DNA of 64,000 bases, taken from assembly GCF_002245215.1 (NCBI RefSeq), contig NZ_NPMR01000002.1:1281557-1345556 (forward strand), read 5' to 3'. Made by a program: the position numbers and the translations under genes. A model generated the notes under the pieces. The model was not told the DNA's origin, ran no database searches, and saw nothing but the letters and a program-made list of their open reading frames with translations. Shown piece by piece: positions 1 to 9,757 of the stretch (positions are counted from its first letter, which is position 1; every line of letters begins with the position of its first letter). The stretch is from Microbacterium sp. Yaish 1 (GTDB lineage Bacteria > Actinomycetota > Actinomycetes > Actinomycetales > Microbacteriaceae).

Positions 1-633
1 GCGCAGGGCTTCGCGCCGCAACGCCGGCGCGGCGCCTCGGGCCCCTCGCTGGTCGCCCGGCTCGCGACGAACCTGCGGGACCGCCGTCAGCTGGCCCTCT
101 ACGCGCAGGGGTTCCTGCTCATGGGCGGCTTCGTCGCCGTGTACAACTACCTCGGGTTCCACCTGGTGGCGCCGCCGTACTCGCTGCCGCTGTGGATCGT
201 GAGCTTCCTCTTCCTCGCGTACCTCGCCGGGACCGTCGCCTCGCCGTGGGCCGGATCGCTCGCAGGGCGGTTCGGCCGTCTGCCGGTGCTGCTGGCAGCG
301 CTCGTGGTCATGTCCATCGGCATCATGGTGACGGCCATACCCCACGTGATCGCGGTGCTCGTGGGGCTGCTGATCCTGACCGCCGGCTTCTTCGGCGCTC
401 ACGCGATCGCCTCGGGCTGGGCGCCCGCCGCGGCCACATCGCAGACGAGAGCTCAGGCCGCATCGCTGTACTACCTCGGGTACTACGGCGGCTCGAGCCT
501 GTTCGGCTGGCTCCTGGGATACGCCTTCCACGACCTCGGGTGGGCCGGCGTCGCCGGATGCACCCTCGCGATGGTCGCGGTCGCCGCGCTGCTCGCGGTA
601 CTCGGGCTCAGGGCGCCGCGTCGGACTGCCTGA
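1..633 (+). CDS. MFS transporter, C-terminal part (5' end outside window)
   Basis: The frame is open from base 1, so the start and about half of the protein lie upstream of the window; about 210 residues remain. They contain roughly six hydrophobic helices. A Gly/Arg-rich loop (SLAGRFGRLPV) resembles the conserved cytoplasmic loop of the major facilitator superfamily, so this is the C-terminal half of a 12-helix inner-membrane transporter. The substrate cannot be read from what is left. The last 26 bases overlap tail to tail with the MFS gene on the other strand. Confidence 0.8.
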   Translation, partial: AQGFAPQRRRGASGPSLVARLATNLRDRRQLALYAQGFLLMGGFVAVYNYLGFHLVAPPYSLPLWIVSFLFLAYLAGTVASPWAGSLAGRFGRLPVLLAALVVMSIGIMVTAIPHVIAVLVGLLILTAGFFGAHAIASGWAPAAATSQTRAQAASLYYLGYYGGSSLFGWLLGYAFHDLGWAGVAGCTLAMVAVAALLAVLGLRAPRRTA

Positions 634-2005
634 CCGCGCCTGCGACCGGGACCGCCGGCGCGGGCTCGGGCGGTGGCGCATCGGCGTACGCCCGGCTCAG
701 CCGCCGGTACTGCGGCGAGGCGAACGCGAGGATCACGACGAGGAGCATCACGACGCTCGCGGCGACGAAGGCCAGGGCGATGCCGCGTGCCTCACCACCG
801 CCGAGCAGCCAGCCGAAGCTGCGGTCTCCGGCGTCGCTGCGCATGAACGGGATGAGGCCGAACTGCGCGAGGGGTCCGATGAGATACGCCGAGATCGGCG
901 ACGCCGCCGACTCGACCGACGCCGCGAACCCGAAGACGCGGCCCTGGGTGCGGTACGGCACGACTCGCTGGATGACGGTCTGCTCGGCGGCCTCGGCGAC
1001 GGGCATGAGCATCATGAAGACGAAGATCCCGAGGGCGTACAGCCACCACCACTCCCGGATCGCGAACGTCATGCCGAGCACGGCGACGCCGACGTTGACG
1101 AGCAGCAGCGTGCGCACCGGATTGCGGCCGAGGCCGCGGGCGGCCACGAGCGCGCCGCCGAGGATGAAGCCGGTGCCGGTGACCGCGAGCACGACACCCC
1201 ACGCCTCGACCGTGAACAGCGTCAGCCCGTACGGATCCATGAGCGCCATGAACACCCCGCCGACGAGGTTGTTGAGGGTCGTGAACAGGATCAGGGCCAA
1301 CAGCCCGGGCACCGAGCGGATCGCCGGGAGGACACCGCGGAACGTGAAGGCGGGCGTCGCTGCCCCGTGCGCCGGGGTGACGCCGCGCTCGGGGATCGAG
1401 ACGAAGGTCAGATGGGCGAGGGCCGACGCGGTCGCCACGACCGCGATCACGACGGTCCATCCCATTCCGAGGAGGCCGATCGAGAGGCCGGAGAAGACGC
1501 TCGTGACGATGAACGCGACGCCCTGGACGGTTCCGACCAGGCCGTTCGCCCGATCCCGCCGGTCGCTCGGCACGAGCAGGGTGACGGTGGTCGACAGCGC
1601 GATGTTGCGCAGGTTCTCGACCACTCCCCCGACGAGGATCAGCCCCGCGAAGACCCAGAACCACGGCCGACCCCAATCGACGAGCACCGACTCCGGGAAC
1701 AGCAGGTAGATCGCGCCGGCGCCGAGATAGGTCGACAGGGTGATGAGGCTCGAGAGCACCATCACGGCCTTCTTCTTCATGTGGTCGACGAGGGCCCCGA
1801 AGACCACGCCGAACACGGCGACGAGCAGCATGTACGACCCGCCGATGATGGAGGTCGCCAGCACGTTCTGCGTCGCGAGGTAGGCCCAGAACGTCAGGGC
1901 GAACCAGAGGAAGCTCGAGGTCACGTTCGCGAGCAGGGTGTTGCCGAGCACCTGGCGGAACGCGCGCATGCGCGAGGTCTCCAGCGCGCTGAGCGGGGCG
2001 GTCAT
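608..2005 (-). CDS. MFS transporter
   Basis: A 465-residue membrane protein with about 12 hydrophobic segments. It has the MFS loop pattern FGALVDHMKKKAVMV between helices 2 and 3, and a central basic loop around the middle. The layout resembles the drug/macrolide-exporter type of MFS protein, but the substrate is unknown. An ATG ten codons further upstream (2035) is in frame. I chose the ATG at 2005 because TACTGT lies seven bases before it, the leaderless-promoter arrangement seen at many genes here. It is convergent with the preceding MFS gene, and a membrane-protein gene on the same strand lies just upstream. Confidence 0.85.
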   Translation of the reverse strand: MTAPLSALETSRMRAFRQVLGNTLLANVTSSFLWFALTFWAYLATQNVLATSIIGGSYMLLVAVFGVVFGALVDHMKKKAVMVLSSLITLSTYLGAGAIYLLFPESVLVDWGRPWFWVFAGLILVGGVVENLRNIALSTTVTLLVPSDRRDRANGLVGTVQGVAFIVTSVFSGLSIGLLGMGWTVVIAVVATASALAHLTFVSIPERGVTPAHGAATPAFTFRGVLPAIRSVPGLLALILFTTLNNLVGGVFMALMDPYGLTLFTVEAWGVVLAVTGTGFILGGALVAARGLGRNPVRTLLLVNVGVAVLGMTFAIREWWWLYALGIFVFMMLMPVAEAAEQTVIQRVVPYRTQGRVFGFAASVESAASPISAYLIGPLAQFGLIPFMRSDAGDRSFGWLLGGGEARGIALAFVAASVVMLLVVILAFASPQYRRLSRAYADAPPPEPAPAVPVAGAVRQSDAAP

Positions 2006-2062
2006 GGGACGAACAGTAGACCCGGTCGCCGACACGGAGAAGAGCGGATTCCGAGTGGCCCG

Positions 2063-2893
2063 TCAGGCTCGCAGCGCGGGATCGGCGAGCGACCACTTCT
2101 GGGCGGTCTGCATCATCCAGAACACGAGGAACAGGGCGAGGGCGATGAGCTCTCCCGCCAGCACGACGGGGAGGTCGAACAGTACCGCCGACACGACGGT
2201 CGCGGCGAGATCGAGGAGGAGTGCGACGGCGACGACGACGTACCCGATCCGCATCCGCGTCGCCGGTGGATGCGTATCGGAGGGCCGCAACGCCTCGGCC
2301 AGCGCGACGAGGGCGATGATGATGAAGAAGCCGAACGCCGCGACGGCGTGGCCGTAGCGGACGAGCAGCTCCGGCGCGAGCGTCCACACGAGGGCCACCC
2401 CCGTCAGCACCGCAGCCGCGAGGGCGAGAGTCGGCCCCGTGTCGCGGAGGGCGACGTCGCCGCGTCGCGCCAGCACGAGGCCGATCGCGAGCACGACGGC
2501 GCCGATCACGAGATACGTCGCCAGGGCGTTGTCGAGGTCGTCCGTGAAACCGGCGGGCACGCACGGGGCGGCGCAGTCGACGACGAGGCCGGGCACCTCG
2601 CCGGCCGAGATCGGCGTGGGGATGATGGCGATGAGCGGAGCCAGGAGCGCCGCGACATCCAGCAGCACCCGCTGCGGGCCCCGCCCGGAGAGGGCGAGCA
2701 GACAGGCCGCGGCCGCGACCAGGGCGGCGGAGAAGACGGTGCGGGCCGAGCTGTAGAAGTAGTGGCTGACGCTGGGGAGCACTCCCGCGTCGGGGATCGC
2801 GAAGAGCACCGCGAGCATGATGGCCACCGGCGCGCCCGCGAGGGTCAGGCGCAGGTAGCGATACGTGCGCTGCGAGGTCGAGACGGCCGCCAC
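2063..2893 (-). CDS. Hypothetical multi-pass membrane protein
   Basis: A 276-residue protein with about eight hydrophobic helices (for example AGAPVAIMLAVLFAIP near the N-terminus and IGYVVVAVALLLDLAATVVS near the C-terminus), joined by short loops. I do not recognise a family or any catalytic motif. The start is a GTG with TAGCCT six bases upstream, suggesting a leaderless transcript. It lies on the same strand as the MFS gene 58 bases downstream, with which it could be co-transcribed. Confidence 0.75.
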   Translation of the reverse strand: MAAVSTSQRTYRYLRLTLAGAPVAIMLAVLFAIPDAGVLPSVSHYFYSSARTVFSAALVAAAACLLALSGRGPQRVLLDVAALLAPLIAIIPTPISAGEVPGLVVDCAAPCVPAGFTDDLDNALATYLVIGAVVLAIGLVLARRGDVALRDTGPTLALAAAVLTGVALVWTLAPELLVRYGHAVAAFGFFIIIALVALAEALRPSDTHPPATRMRIGYVVVAVALLLDLAATVVSAVLFDLPVVLAGELIALALFLVFWMMQTAQKWSLADPALRA

Positions 2894-2970
2894 GACGCCA
2901 GGCTAACGGCGGCTGGGGACGTCCGCCGCATCCGCCCCGGTGACAGGAGCGGATGCGGCGGACGGGCGCG

Positions 2971-4155
2971 TCAGGAGACGGCGGCGATCTCGTTCGGAAC
3001 GTGCGGCAGCTTCACGGTCTGCACGATCTCGCCCGTCGTGAGGTCGACGGCGACGAGTTCGCTGTCGGCCGGGTCGGTGACGTAGGCGATGTCGCCCGCG
3101 ACCTTCACGGCGGGGTGCGGAGCCTGCCACTCGGCCGGCCCCTCCCACGGGTCGATCACGGGCAGCGACTTCGTGATGCCGCCGGTCGCGGGGTCGATCC
3201 AGTGCAGCGATCCGTCGGTGCCGATGAGCACGGCCTCGGCGGCCGGCCCGCGCGCGATGCCCCGGAAGGTGTACTCGACGCCGGCGGGCAGCGCGACCTT
3301 GGTCAGCGACTTCGCCTCGGTGTCGACGAGGGCGATGTTGCGCAGCAGGTAGCCCTCGGCGTCGGGGTCGTCCTTGTAGTCCATGACGACGAGCGGGCTG
3401 TCCTCGGCGACGAAGGCGTTGCCGATGCGGCCGTACGAGTCGGGCGAGGTGACCTTGGTGATCTCGCCGCCGTCGTAGATGATCGCGCCGTTCTCGCAGC
3501 CGAACACGACGCGCTCGCCTTCCGCGGTGCCCTCGCCGTGGACGCCCGGGCAGTCCGCGTTCGAAGCGATCTCGGCGCGGTTCGCGTCGAGCACGCGGAT
3601 GCCGGTGCGCCCGGCCTCGCCGCCGACGGTGGTCAGCAGCGTGCCGTCCTCGAGCTCGACCGAGACGCCGTGGTGCGCCTCGACGCCGGGAACGACCTCG
3701 GCGTCGGGCAGCTCGCCGCCGAGCTGCGCGAGGGCGGCGGTGTCGAAGATCGTCGTGTCGCTCGTCGCGTCGTCGTAGAGCACGGTCTTGCCGCCGTGGA
3801 CGACGACGTGGCCGGCGGCGGCCGCCGGGACGACGAGATCGGTGAGCTCGGGCTGCTGGACATCGAGCAGCTGGAAGCCCTGTGACGTCGTGACCATCAC
3901 GTGACGGCCGTCACCGGCCGAGTTGAGCCGGATGAAGTCCTCGGAGTCGAAGTCGCCGATCACCTCGAGCTCATCGCCGCCGAGGACGAGCACGCCGCCC
4001 TCGTAGCCGAGCGCGACCCGGGGACCGGCCGGCGCGGACGCCTCGGCCGATGCGTCGCCAGACGGGCTGGATGTCGCGGAGGGTGAGGACGAGCATCCCG
4101 CCAGCACCAGGGCTGCGGCGCCGGCGAGGGCGCCGAACTGCAGGGTTCTCTTCAT
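2971..4155 (-). CDS. aztD: AztD-type zinc metallochaperone lipoprotein
   Basis: A 394-residue exported protein. The signal peptide ends in a lipobox (LVLAGC, Cys21) followed by a Ser/Ala linker. The rest is built of short strand-turn repeats typical of a beta-propeller (for example RVALGYEGGVLVLGGDELEV). Histidines in EAHHGVSVE and CPGVHGEG are candidate metal ligands. Proteins of this kind (AztD) bind zinc outside the membrane and pass it to the substrate-binding protein AztC of the AztABC importer. The ATG at 4155 carries the lipoprotein signal and is preceded by AAGGAAA. It is the last gene of a minus-strand operon aztB, AztD-like, aztC, aztD. The role is inferred from operon context and sequence pattern. 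Confidence 0.8.
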   Translation of the reverse strand: MKRTLQFGALAGAAALVLAGCSSSPSATSSPSGDASAEASAPAGPRVALGYEGGVLVLGGDELEVIGDFDSEDFIRLNSAGDGRHVMVTTSQGFQLLDVQQPELTDLVVPAAAAGHVVVHGGKTVLYDDATSDTTIFDTAALAQLGGELPDAEVVPGVEAHHGVSVELEDGTLLTTVGGEAGRTGIRVLDANRAEIASNADCPGVHGEGTAEGERVVFGCENGAIIYDGGEITKVTSPDSYGRIGNAFVAEDSPLVVMDYKDDPDAEGYLLRNIALVDTEAKSLTKVALPAGVEYTFRGIARGPAAEAVLIGTDGSLHWIDPATGGITKSLPVIDPWEGPAEWQAPHPAVKVAGDIAYVTDPADSELVAVDLTTGEIVQTVKLPHVPNEIAAVS

Positions 4156-4184
4156 GGGGTGGGTTTCCTTTCCAGGGAAATGCC

Positions 4185-5087
4185 TCATCGGGTGAGGCCG
4201 TCGGTGATGCGCTGGAGGTTCTGGCGCATCATGTCGAGGTAGGTGTCGCCGGGTTGCCCCTCCGGGGCGAGCGACTCGGTCAGCAGCGGCACGACGGACA
4301 CGTCGCGCCCCGCCTCGTCGGCGAGGACGCGCATGAGCCGGTCCGGCTGCGACGAGTCGGCGAAGATCGTGCGCACCCCGGCGCTGTCGATCGCGTCGAC
4401 GAGCTCCTGCAGGTCGGAGGCGCTGGGGGCCGCGAGGGTCGTGCCGCCCGGGACGGCGGCGCCGAGGATGCGCACGTCGTAGCGGCGAGCGAGGTAGCCG
4501 AAGACGTGGTGGTTGGTGACGAGGGCCCGGTGCTCGGCGGGGATGGCCTCCAGGCCGGCGGCCATCTCGGCGTCGACCGTCTCGAGTTCCGCGACGTACG
4601 CGTCGGCGGCATCCGTCACGGCCTGCCCGCCGTCGCCGGCGAGGTCGGCGAGGACCGGAGCGAGGGCGTCGACGACACGAGCGGTCTGGGTCGGATCGGT
4701 CCAGAAGTGCGGGTCGACGGCGTCGGAGTCGAGGTAGCCGAGGGTCTCGACGTGGTCGCCCGCGACGAACTGAGCCACGCCGTCGGCGGCGGACGCGTCG
4801 ACGTGGTGCTGCACGCCCTCTTCGAGCCCCAGTCCGTTCGAGACCACGAGGTCGGCGCTGCGCATCGCCGCGGCGTCCTGCGCGGAGAGCTCGAACGAGT
4901 GCGGATCGGCGTCCCGGGGCATGAAGGTGACGACGTCCAGTTCGCCGGCCGCGATCGTCTCGACGATGTCGCCGAGGATGTTGGTCGTCACGACGACGCT
5001 CGGGCGGTCGCTCCCGCCCGCGGTGCACCCGGCGAGCGCGACGACACCCGCGACGACGAGGCCGAGGGCCAGGGCCGCGCGCCTCAT
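4185..5087 (-). CDS. aztC: Zinc ABC transporter substrate-binding lipoprotein AztC
   Basis: A 300-residue member of the ZnuA/TroA cluster A-I binding proteins. The signal peptide ends at LAGC (Cys21). Metal ligands are visible as His63 in RDADPHSFELS, His127 in DPHFWTDP, a His pair in TNHHVFGYL (about residue 205) and the Asp of FADSSQP near residue 267. It lacks the long His/Asp-rich loop of classical ZnuA, as AztC proteins do. It should capture Zn(II) outside the membrane for the permease AztB. Its start codon overlaps the stop of the AztD-like gene (ATGA, 5084-5087), so translation is probably coupled. Confidence 0.88.
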   Translation of the reverse strand: MRRAALALGLVVAGVVALAGCTAGGSDRPSVVVTTNILGDIVETIAAGELDVVTFMPRDADPHSFELSAQDAAAMRSADLVVSNGLGLEEGVQHHVDASAADGVAQFVAGDHVETLGYLDSDAVDPHFWTDPTQTARVVDALAPVLADLAGDGGQAVTDAADAYVAELETVDAEMAAGLEAIPAEHRALVTNHHVFGYLARRYDVRILGAAVPGGTTLAAPSASDLQELVDAIDSAGVRTIFADSSQPDRLMRVLADEAGRDVSVVPLLTESLAPEGQPGDTYLDMMRQNLQRITDGLTR

Positions 5088-6328
5088 CGTCCCGTCTCCG
5101 TGAAGAGGGCGGGCGCGTGGTCGACGGTGAAGGTGCGGGCGACGCGACCGCCGTCGGCGGGATCGAGCTCGAAGAGGGAGCGCTCCGCGGGTGCGTTGAG
5201 GTAGGTCCGCCGCTGATCCGCGACGAGGTCGACGCCGGCGGACAGCGCCGGGTCGCCCAGCGACACGGCGACGAGCGGCTCCGTACGCGAGAGCTGCTCA
5301 CCCGTCGCACCCGAGATGACGATCACCGAGCCGTCCGCGGCGAGCGCGACGACGGTCTCGTCGGCGTCGTCGACGGCTGTCACGCGGACGATGCGCTCGC
5401 CGGCGTCGTGCGACGTCCACGAGCGCTCGCGGGTGTCGAGCAGCCAGAACGCCGACGATTCGGTACGACCGGCCACGGTGGGCCGGCCCTCGCGATTCGC
5501 GAACGACAGGGCGCGGCTCGGCCCGCCCGCGGGATACGGGATGCGCTCGAGAGTCGTGCCCGCGGCATCCGAGACGGCGAGCACGGCACCGTCGGCGCAG
5601 CCGACGACGACGCCCACGTTGGTCGCGATGGACCCCGCCGGCTCGACGCACGGCGTGGTGTCGAGTTCCGCCCCCGAGGCGTCGACACGGCGGATCTCGC
5701 CCGAGCCGGCATCGGCGATCAGCGCTCCCCCGGGAATCGGCGCGACGAACGAGCCCGGCGCGTCGAGGTCGAGACGGAAGCTCTCGACGATGTCCCCCTT
5801 CTTCAGCGCGTCGAAGTCGAGCAGCACGGCTTCGCCGCCGCGGTCGCCGTCGTCGAAGTAGACGCCGGCCCCGAGGTCGCTCGTCACGGTGCGCGGCGTC
5901 CCGGATCCCTCGAGCTCGCCGAGGATGCGGGACGGCGCCTCGTAGTAGTGGAAGTGGTCGATGTGGTTCCACGTCCACACGCCGCTGTCGATGATCGACA
6001 CCTCGCCCTCGCGGCCCGCGAAGAGGAAGCGGCCGTCGCTGTCGAGGGTGTCGGCGGGAGCGATGTCGCCGAGGACCTCTGACTGCTCGTCGATCAGGTC
6101 GAGGTGGTGCACGGTTCCGTCCGTGCCGATGCTGGTCAGGTGCAGCGCAGGCTCGGAGAGCTCGCGTGCCCCGGCGATGGCGCCGTGACCGTCGCCGAGA
6201 GCTTCGCCGCCGGCGGTGGCGTCGGCATCGGGCGAGGCGGCTGAGCCCGATGGAGTGGCTTGGCAGCCGGCGAGCAGGGCGGCACCGGCCGTGAGGGCAA
6301 CGAGCGAGAGAGGTGCACGAGTTCTCAT
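5084..6328 (-). CDS. AztD-like zinc-cluster lipoprotein (second copy)
   Basis: A 414-residue lipoprotein with signal peptide and lipobox LLAGC (Cys22). Propeller-like repeats follow, and there are two His-rich patches: GDGHGAIAGA near residue 45 and WTWNHIDHFHYYEA near residue 115. The general organisation matches the aztD product encoded two genes downstream, but sequence similarity is low, so the pair looks like diverged duplicates. It sits between aztB and aztC with four-base ATGA overlaps on both sides. A GGAAAGGA sequence lies six bases before the ATG at 6328. It is probably an extracytoplasmic zinc-handling protein; this is inferred from position and the His clusters. Confidence 0.72.
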   Translation of the reverse strand: MRTRAPLSLVALTAGAALLAGCQATPSGSAASPDADATAGGEALGDGHGAIAGARELSEPALHLTSIGTDGTVHHLDLIDEQSEVLGDIAPADTLDSDGRFLFAGREGEVSIIDSGVWTWNHIDHFHYYEAPSRILGELEGSGTPRTVTSDLGAGVYFDDGDRGGEAVLLDFDALKKGDIVESFRLDLDAPGSFVAPIPGGALIADAGSGEIRRVDASGAELDTTPCVEPAGSIATNVGVVVGCADGAVLAVSDAAGTTLERIPYPAGGPSRALSFANREGRPTVAGRTESSAFWLLDTRERSWTSHDAGERIVRVTAVDDADETVVALAADGSVIVISGATGEQLSRTEPLVAVSLGDPALSAGVDLVADQRRTYLNAPAERSLFELDPADGGRVARTFTVDHAPALFTETGR

Positions 6329-7206
6329 GCGGTCCTTTCCGGGGTGTTCGGGATGACGGATGCCGGCGCGCGGCGCCCGTCCGGGCGGGTCAGGGTGCGG
6401 ACGAGGGCGCGGATGCCGGTCGAGACGGCACCCGAGCAGATCGCGGTGAAGGCGACCGTGGCCCCGGCGGCGGTGGCGGCGTGCCACGACACGAGGAGGC
6501 CGACGGCGACGGAGAGGGTGCCGATCAGAGCGGCGAGGATCATCGTGGGGACGATGCGTCGTGTCCACTGCCCGGCCGCGACGGCGGGCCCGAGGAGCAT
6601 GCCCACCACCAGGAGCGACCCGACCGCCTGGTAGGCCGAGACCACCGCGAGCGTGACGAGCCCGACGAGGACGATGTGAGCGGTGCGGGGGCGGAGCCCG
6701 AGCAGCTGCGCCTGACGCGGGTCGACGGTCAGCGCGACGAACGAGCGGTGCCCGAGCGCCGCGACGGCGACGGTGACGGCGAGGGCGACCCCGAGCGCGA
6801 CGAGATCAGCCGACCCGATGGCGAGGATGTCGCCGAAGAGGATCGCCGAGGCATCCGTCGCGAAGCTTCGCGAGGCCGAGATGACGATGATGCCGAGCGA
6901 AAGGCTCGCGACGAACAGGAGTCCGATGCTCGTGTCGGCGGAGAGCCGGCCCCGGCGCTGCAGTGCGCCGACGCCGAGCGACATCGCTGCGGCGCTGACG
7001 GCCGCTCCCGCCATGGGCGGGAAACCCGTGAGGGTCGCGACGGCGACGCCCGGGAGCATTCCGTGAGCCATCGCCTCACCGAGGAAGGCCATGCCGCGCA
7101 GCACGACCCAGGTGCCGACGATGCCGCACACGATGGCCACGAGCGCGCCGCCGAGCAGAGCGCGCTGGACGAACGTGACGGCGAAGGGGTCGAGGAGGAA
7201 GGACAC
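6325..7206 (-). CDS. aztB: Zinc ABC transporter permease AztB
   Basis: A 293-residue ABC-3 family permease with about eight membrane helices. The early segment [22 protein letters not shown] is the conserved region of metal-type ABC-3 permeases, and [16 protein letters not shown] lies in the second half. It forms the membrane channel for the AztA ATPase. A longer reading frame exists upstream, but it would run through the aztA gene on the other strand. I therefore start at the GTG at 7206, giving the normal family length. The stop overlaps the next start (ATGA). A Zur-box-like palindrome lies 23 bases upstream. Confidence 0.87.
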   Translation of the reverse strand: MSFLLDPFAVTFVQRALLGGALVAIVCGIVGTWVVLRGMAFLGEAMAHGMLPGVAVATLTGFPPMAGAAVSAAAMSLGVGALQRRGRLSADTSIGLLFVASLSLGIIVISASRSFATDASAILFGDILAIGSADLVALGVALAVTVAVAALGHRSFVALTVDPRQAQLLGLRPRTAHIVLVGLVTLAVVSAYQAVGSLLVVGMLLGPAVAAGQWTRRIVPTMILAALIGTLSVAVGLLVSWHAATAAGATVAFTAICSGAVSTGIRALVRTLTRPDGRRAPASVIPNTPERTA

Positions 7207-7228
7207 GGTCGACGACGATACATGAAAG

Positions 7229-7243
7229 TGAGAACCGTTTTCA
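7229..7243. promoter_or_regulatory. Zur-box-like operator between aztB and aztA
   Basis: A 15-bp near-perfect palindrome, TGAGAACCGTTTTCA, whose reverse complement TGAAAACGGTTCTCA differs only at paired positions 4/12 and the centre. It matches the 7-1-7 form of actinobacterial and Firmicute Zur boxes (TGAAAATnATTTTCA type). It is centred between the divergent starts of aztB (7206) and aztA (7261), so one bound repressor could shut both arms when zinc is plentiful. The flanks ATGAAAG and ATTTGC extend the AT-rich block. Confidence 0.78.
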
Positions 7244-7260
7244 TTTGCAATACTGGGCGG

Positions 7261-7980
7261 ATGTCCAGCTCCACCCCCGCATCCGTCCCCCGTGGCCCCG
7301 TCGTCGCGCTGCGCGAGGTGACCGTCGCCTTCGACGGGCACCTCGCCCTCCGCGACGTGGATCTCGATGTGGCAGGTGGCGAAGTCCATGCGATCGTGGG
7401 CGCCAACGGGTCGGGCAAGTCGACGCTGATCGCCGTCGCGGCCGGCCTCCTCTCCCCCACCTCGGGAACGGTGCGCCGGGAACCCGGCATCCGCGTCGGT
7501 CTCGTGCCGCAGACCTCGAACGACGGCGCCCGCCTGCCGCTGACCGTGGCCGACCTCGTCGCGATGGGCCGCTGGCGCGAGCGGGGACCGTTCCTGCCGC
7601 TGCGCCGCAGCGACCGCGCGCGCATCGCGGAGGCGATCGAGACCGTCGGGCTGACCCCGCTCGCCCGGCGGCCGCTCGGGCTGCTCTCGGGCGGCCAGCG
7701 CCAGCGGGCGCACATCGCACAAGCCCTCGCGCAGGAAGCCGACCTGTTGCTGCTCGACGAACCGATGAGCGGACTGGATGCGGCATCCCGCGACGCCGTG
7801 GCATCCGCTCTGGCCGCCGTGGCGCGCACGGGCACCGCCGTCGTCGCCGTCACGCACGATCTGTCCGAGCTCGGCGAGGTCGACGCCGTCTGCCGACTCG
7901 TCGACGGGCGCGTCGTCGAGAGTTCTCCCGCCGCGCCGCGTGGACGCGGACACGGCGGCGCGGCTACCGTGAGAGCGTGA
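7261..7980 (+). CDS. aztA: Zinc ABC transporter ATP-binding protein AztA
   Basis: A 239-residue ABC ATPase. The Walker A motif GANGSGKST is at residues 47-55, the Q-loop is in LVPQTS, the signature LSGGQRQR is near residue 140, Walker B is LLLLDEP and the H-loop is VTHD. It powers zinc import with AztB and AztC encoded divergently. The frame is open upstream, but the ATG at 7261 gives the family length and has GGGCGG immediately before it. The C-terminal tail ([13 protein letters not shown]) is Gly/His-rich. The stop overlaps the GTG of pgi by two bases (GTGA), coupling the two genes. Confidence 0.9.
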   Translation: MSSSTPASVPRGPVVALREVTVAFDGHLALRDVDLDVAGGEVHAIVGANGSGKSTLIAVAAGLLSPTSGTVRREPGIRVGLVPQTSNDGARLPLTVADLVAMGRWRERGPFLPLRRSDRARIAEAIETVGLTPLARRPLGLLSGGQRQRAHIAQALAQEADLLLLDEPMSGLDAASRDAVASALAAVARTGTAVVAVTHDLSELGEVDAVCRLVDGRVVESSPAAPRGRGHGGAATVRA

Positions 7981-9662
7981 CCGCTGCTCCCATCGATGCC
8001 ACCACCACAGCCGCCTGGACCGACCTCGAGTCGCTGAAGAACGGCTTCGCCCCTGACCTCCGCGCCTGGTTCGACAGCGATCCCGGACGCGTCGAGCGCC
8101 TGAGCCTGCCGCTGGCCGACCTGCACGTCGACCTGTCGAAGAACCTCGTCACCGACGAGATCGTCGCAGCCCTCGTGCGCCTGGCCGAGCAGACCGGCGT
8201 CGCCGAGCGCTACGCGGCGATGGTCTCGGGCGAGCACATCAACACCAGTGAGGACCGCGCGGTGCTGCACACCGCGCTGCGCCGCCCCGCAGGCGCCTCC
8301 CCCGAGCTCGTCGTCGACGGGCAGGACATCGACGCCGACGTGCAGGACGTGCTCGAGAAGATGTCGGCCTTCGCCGACCGCGTGCGCTCCGGTGAATGGA
8401 CCGGCATCACCGGCAAGAAGGTGACCCACGTCGTCAACATCGGCATCGGCGGCTCCGACCTCGGGCCGGTCATGATCTCCGAGGCCCTCCGCCCCTATGC
8501 CACGGCCGGTATACAGGCGCGGTTCGTGTCGAACATCGACCCGTTCGACATCGCGAACAAGACCGCCGACCTCGACCCCGAGACGACGCTGTTCATCGTC
8601 GCCTCGAAGACCTTCACCACGCTCGAGACCCTCACCAACGCGCGCCTCGCCCGCGACTGGCTGTGGGCCGGACTGCAGAAGGCCGGCGCCATCGACGACA
8701 GCGAGGCGAAGAAGACCGACGCCGTCGCGCACCACTTCGTCGCCGTCTCGACGGCGCTCGAGAAGGTCGAGGCCTTCGGGATCGACCCCGCCAACGCGTT
8801 CGGGTTCTGGGACTGGGTGGGCGGCCGCTACTCCGTCGACTCGGCGATCGGCCTATCGCTCGTGATCGAGCTCGGCCCCGAGGCGTTCCGCGACCTGCTC
8901 GCCGGCTTCCACGCGGTCGACGAGCACGTGGCATCCACCCCGCTCGAGAAGAACGTGCCCGTTCTCATGGGCCTGCTCAACGTCTGGTACACCAACTTCC
9001 TCGGCGCCCAGACGCACGCCGTGCTGCCCTACGCGCAGCAGCTGCACCGCTTCGCGGCCTACCTGCAGCAGCTCACGATGGAGTCGAACGGCAAGTCGGT
9101 CCGCTGGGACGGCACCCCCGTCACCTCCGACACCGGCGAGGTCTTCTGGGGCGAGCCCGGCACCAACGGCCAGCACGCGTTCTACCAGCTCATCCACCAG
9201 GGCACGCGCCTGATCCCCGCCGACTTCATCGCCTTCGTCAACCCGGCCCACCCGCTCACCGACGGCGGGCGCGACGTGCACGGACTGTTCTTGGCGAACT
9301 TCCTCGCGCAGACGAAGGCGCTCGCGTTCGGCAAGACCGCCGAGGAGGTCGAGGCCGAGGGCACGACCGGAGCGCTCGTCGCCGCACGCACGTTCGCCGG
9401 CAACCGTCCGACGACGTCGATCTTCGCGCCCGCGCTCACGCCGAAGGTGCTCGGCGAGCTCATCGCGCTCTACGAGCACATCACCTTCACGCAGGGCACG
9501 ATCTGGGGCATCAACTCGTTCGACCAGTGGGGTGTCGAGCTCGGCAAGCAGCTCGCCTTGCAGATCGCGCCCGCGATCGAGGGCGACGCCGACGCGCTCG
9601 CCGCGCAGGATGCCTCGACCCAGGCTCTCCTGTCCTACTACCGCACCCACCGCGATTCCTGA
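7977..9662 (+). CDS. pgi: Glucose-6-phosphate isomerase
   Basis: A 561-residue enzyme with the hallmark phosphoglucose isomerase segments: [15 protein letters not shown] (phosphate binding), [13 protein letters not shown], and the catalytic region [16 protein letters not shown] holding the active-site Glu and His. The C-terminal signature [16 protein letters not shown] is also present. It interconverts glucose-6-phosphate and fructose-6-phosphate in the cytoplasm. The GTG start overlaps the aztA stop, giving the usual family length. Why pgi is coupled to a zinc importer is unclear; it may simply use read-through from the aztA promoter. Confidence 0.95.
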   Translation: MTAAPIDATTTAAWTDLESLKNGFAPDLRAWFDSDPGRVERLSLPLADLHVDLSKNLVTDEIVAALVRLAEQTGVAERYAAMVSGEHINTSEDRAVLHTALRRPAGASPELVVDGQDIDADVQDVLEKMSAFADRVRSGEWTGITGKKVTHVVNIGIGGSDLGPVMISEALRPYATAGIQARFVSNIDPFDIANKTADLDPETTLFIVASKTFTTLETLTNARLARDWLWAGLQKAGAIDDSEAKKTDAVAHHFVAVSTALEKVEAFGIDPANAFGFWDWVGGRYSVDSAIGLSLVIELGPEAFRDLLAGFHAVDEHVASTPLEKNVPVLMGLLNVWYTNFLGAQTHAVLPYAQQLHRFAAYLQQLTMESNGKSVRWDGTPVTSDTGEVFWGEPGTNGQHAFYQLIHQGTRLIPADFIAFVNPAHPLTDGGRDVHGLFLANFLAQTKALAFGKTAEEVEAEGTTGALVAARTFAGNRPTTSIFAPALTPKVLGELIALYEHITFTQGTIWGINSFDQWGVELGKQLALQIAPAIEGDADALAAQDASTQALLSYYRTHRDS

Positions 9663-9677
9663 CCCCCCACCCCCAAC

Positions 9678-9741
9678 CGTCGACTCGCCACAGAACGCGG
9701 ATGCCGGGGTACCGGCATCCGCAGTTCTTGGCGAGTCGACG
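9678..9741. repeat. Nested palindromic intergenic repeat, copy 1
   Basis: A 64-base element with outer arms CGTCGACTCGCCA (9678-9690) and TGGCGAGTCGACG (9729-9741). Inside are arms AGAAC/GTTCT and a core GCGGATGCCGG/CCGGCATCCGC around a four-base loop, so almost the whole element folds on itself. It lies between the convergent pgi and XRE-cupin genes and could end transcription in both directions. The same outer arms and core recur at 12034-12103, so this is a dispersed repeat, not a chance hairpin. Confidence 0.8.
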
Positions 9742-9757
9742 TGTAAGGGGGGCGGGG

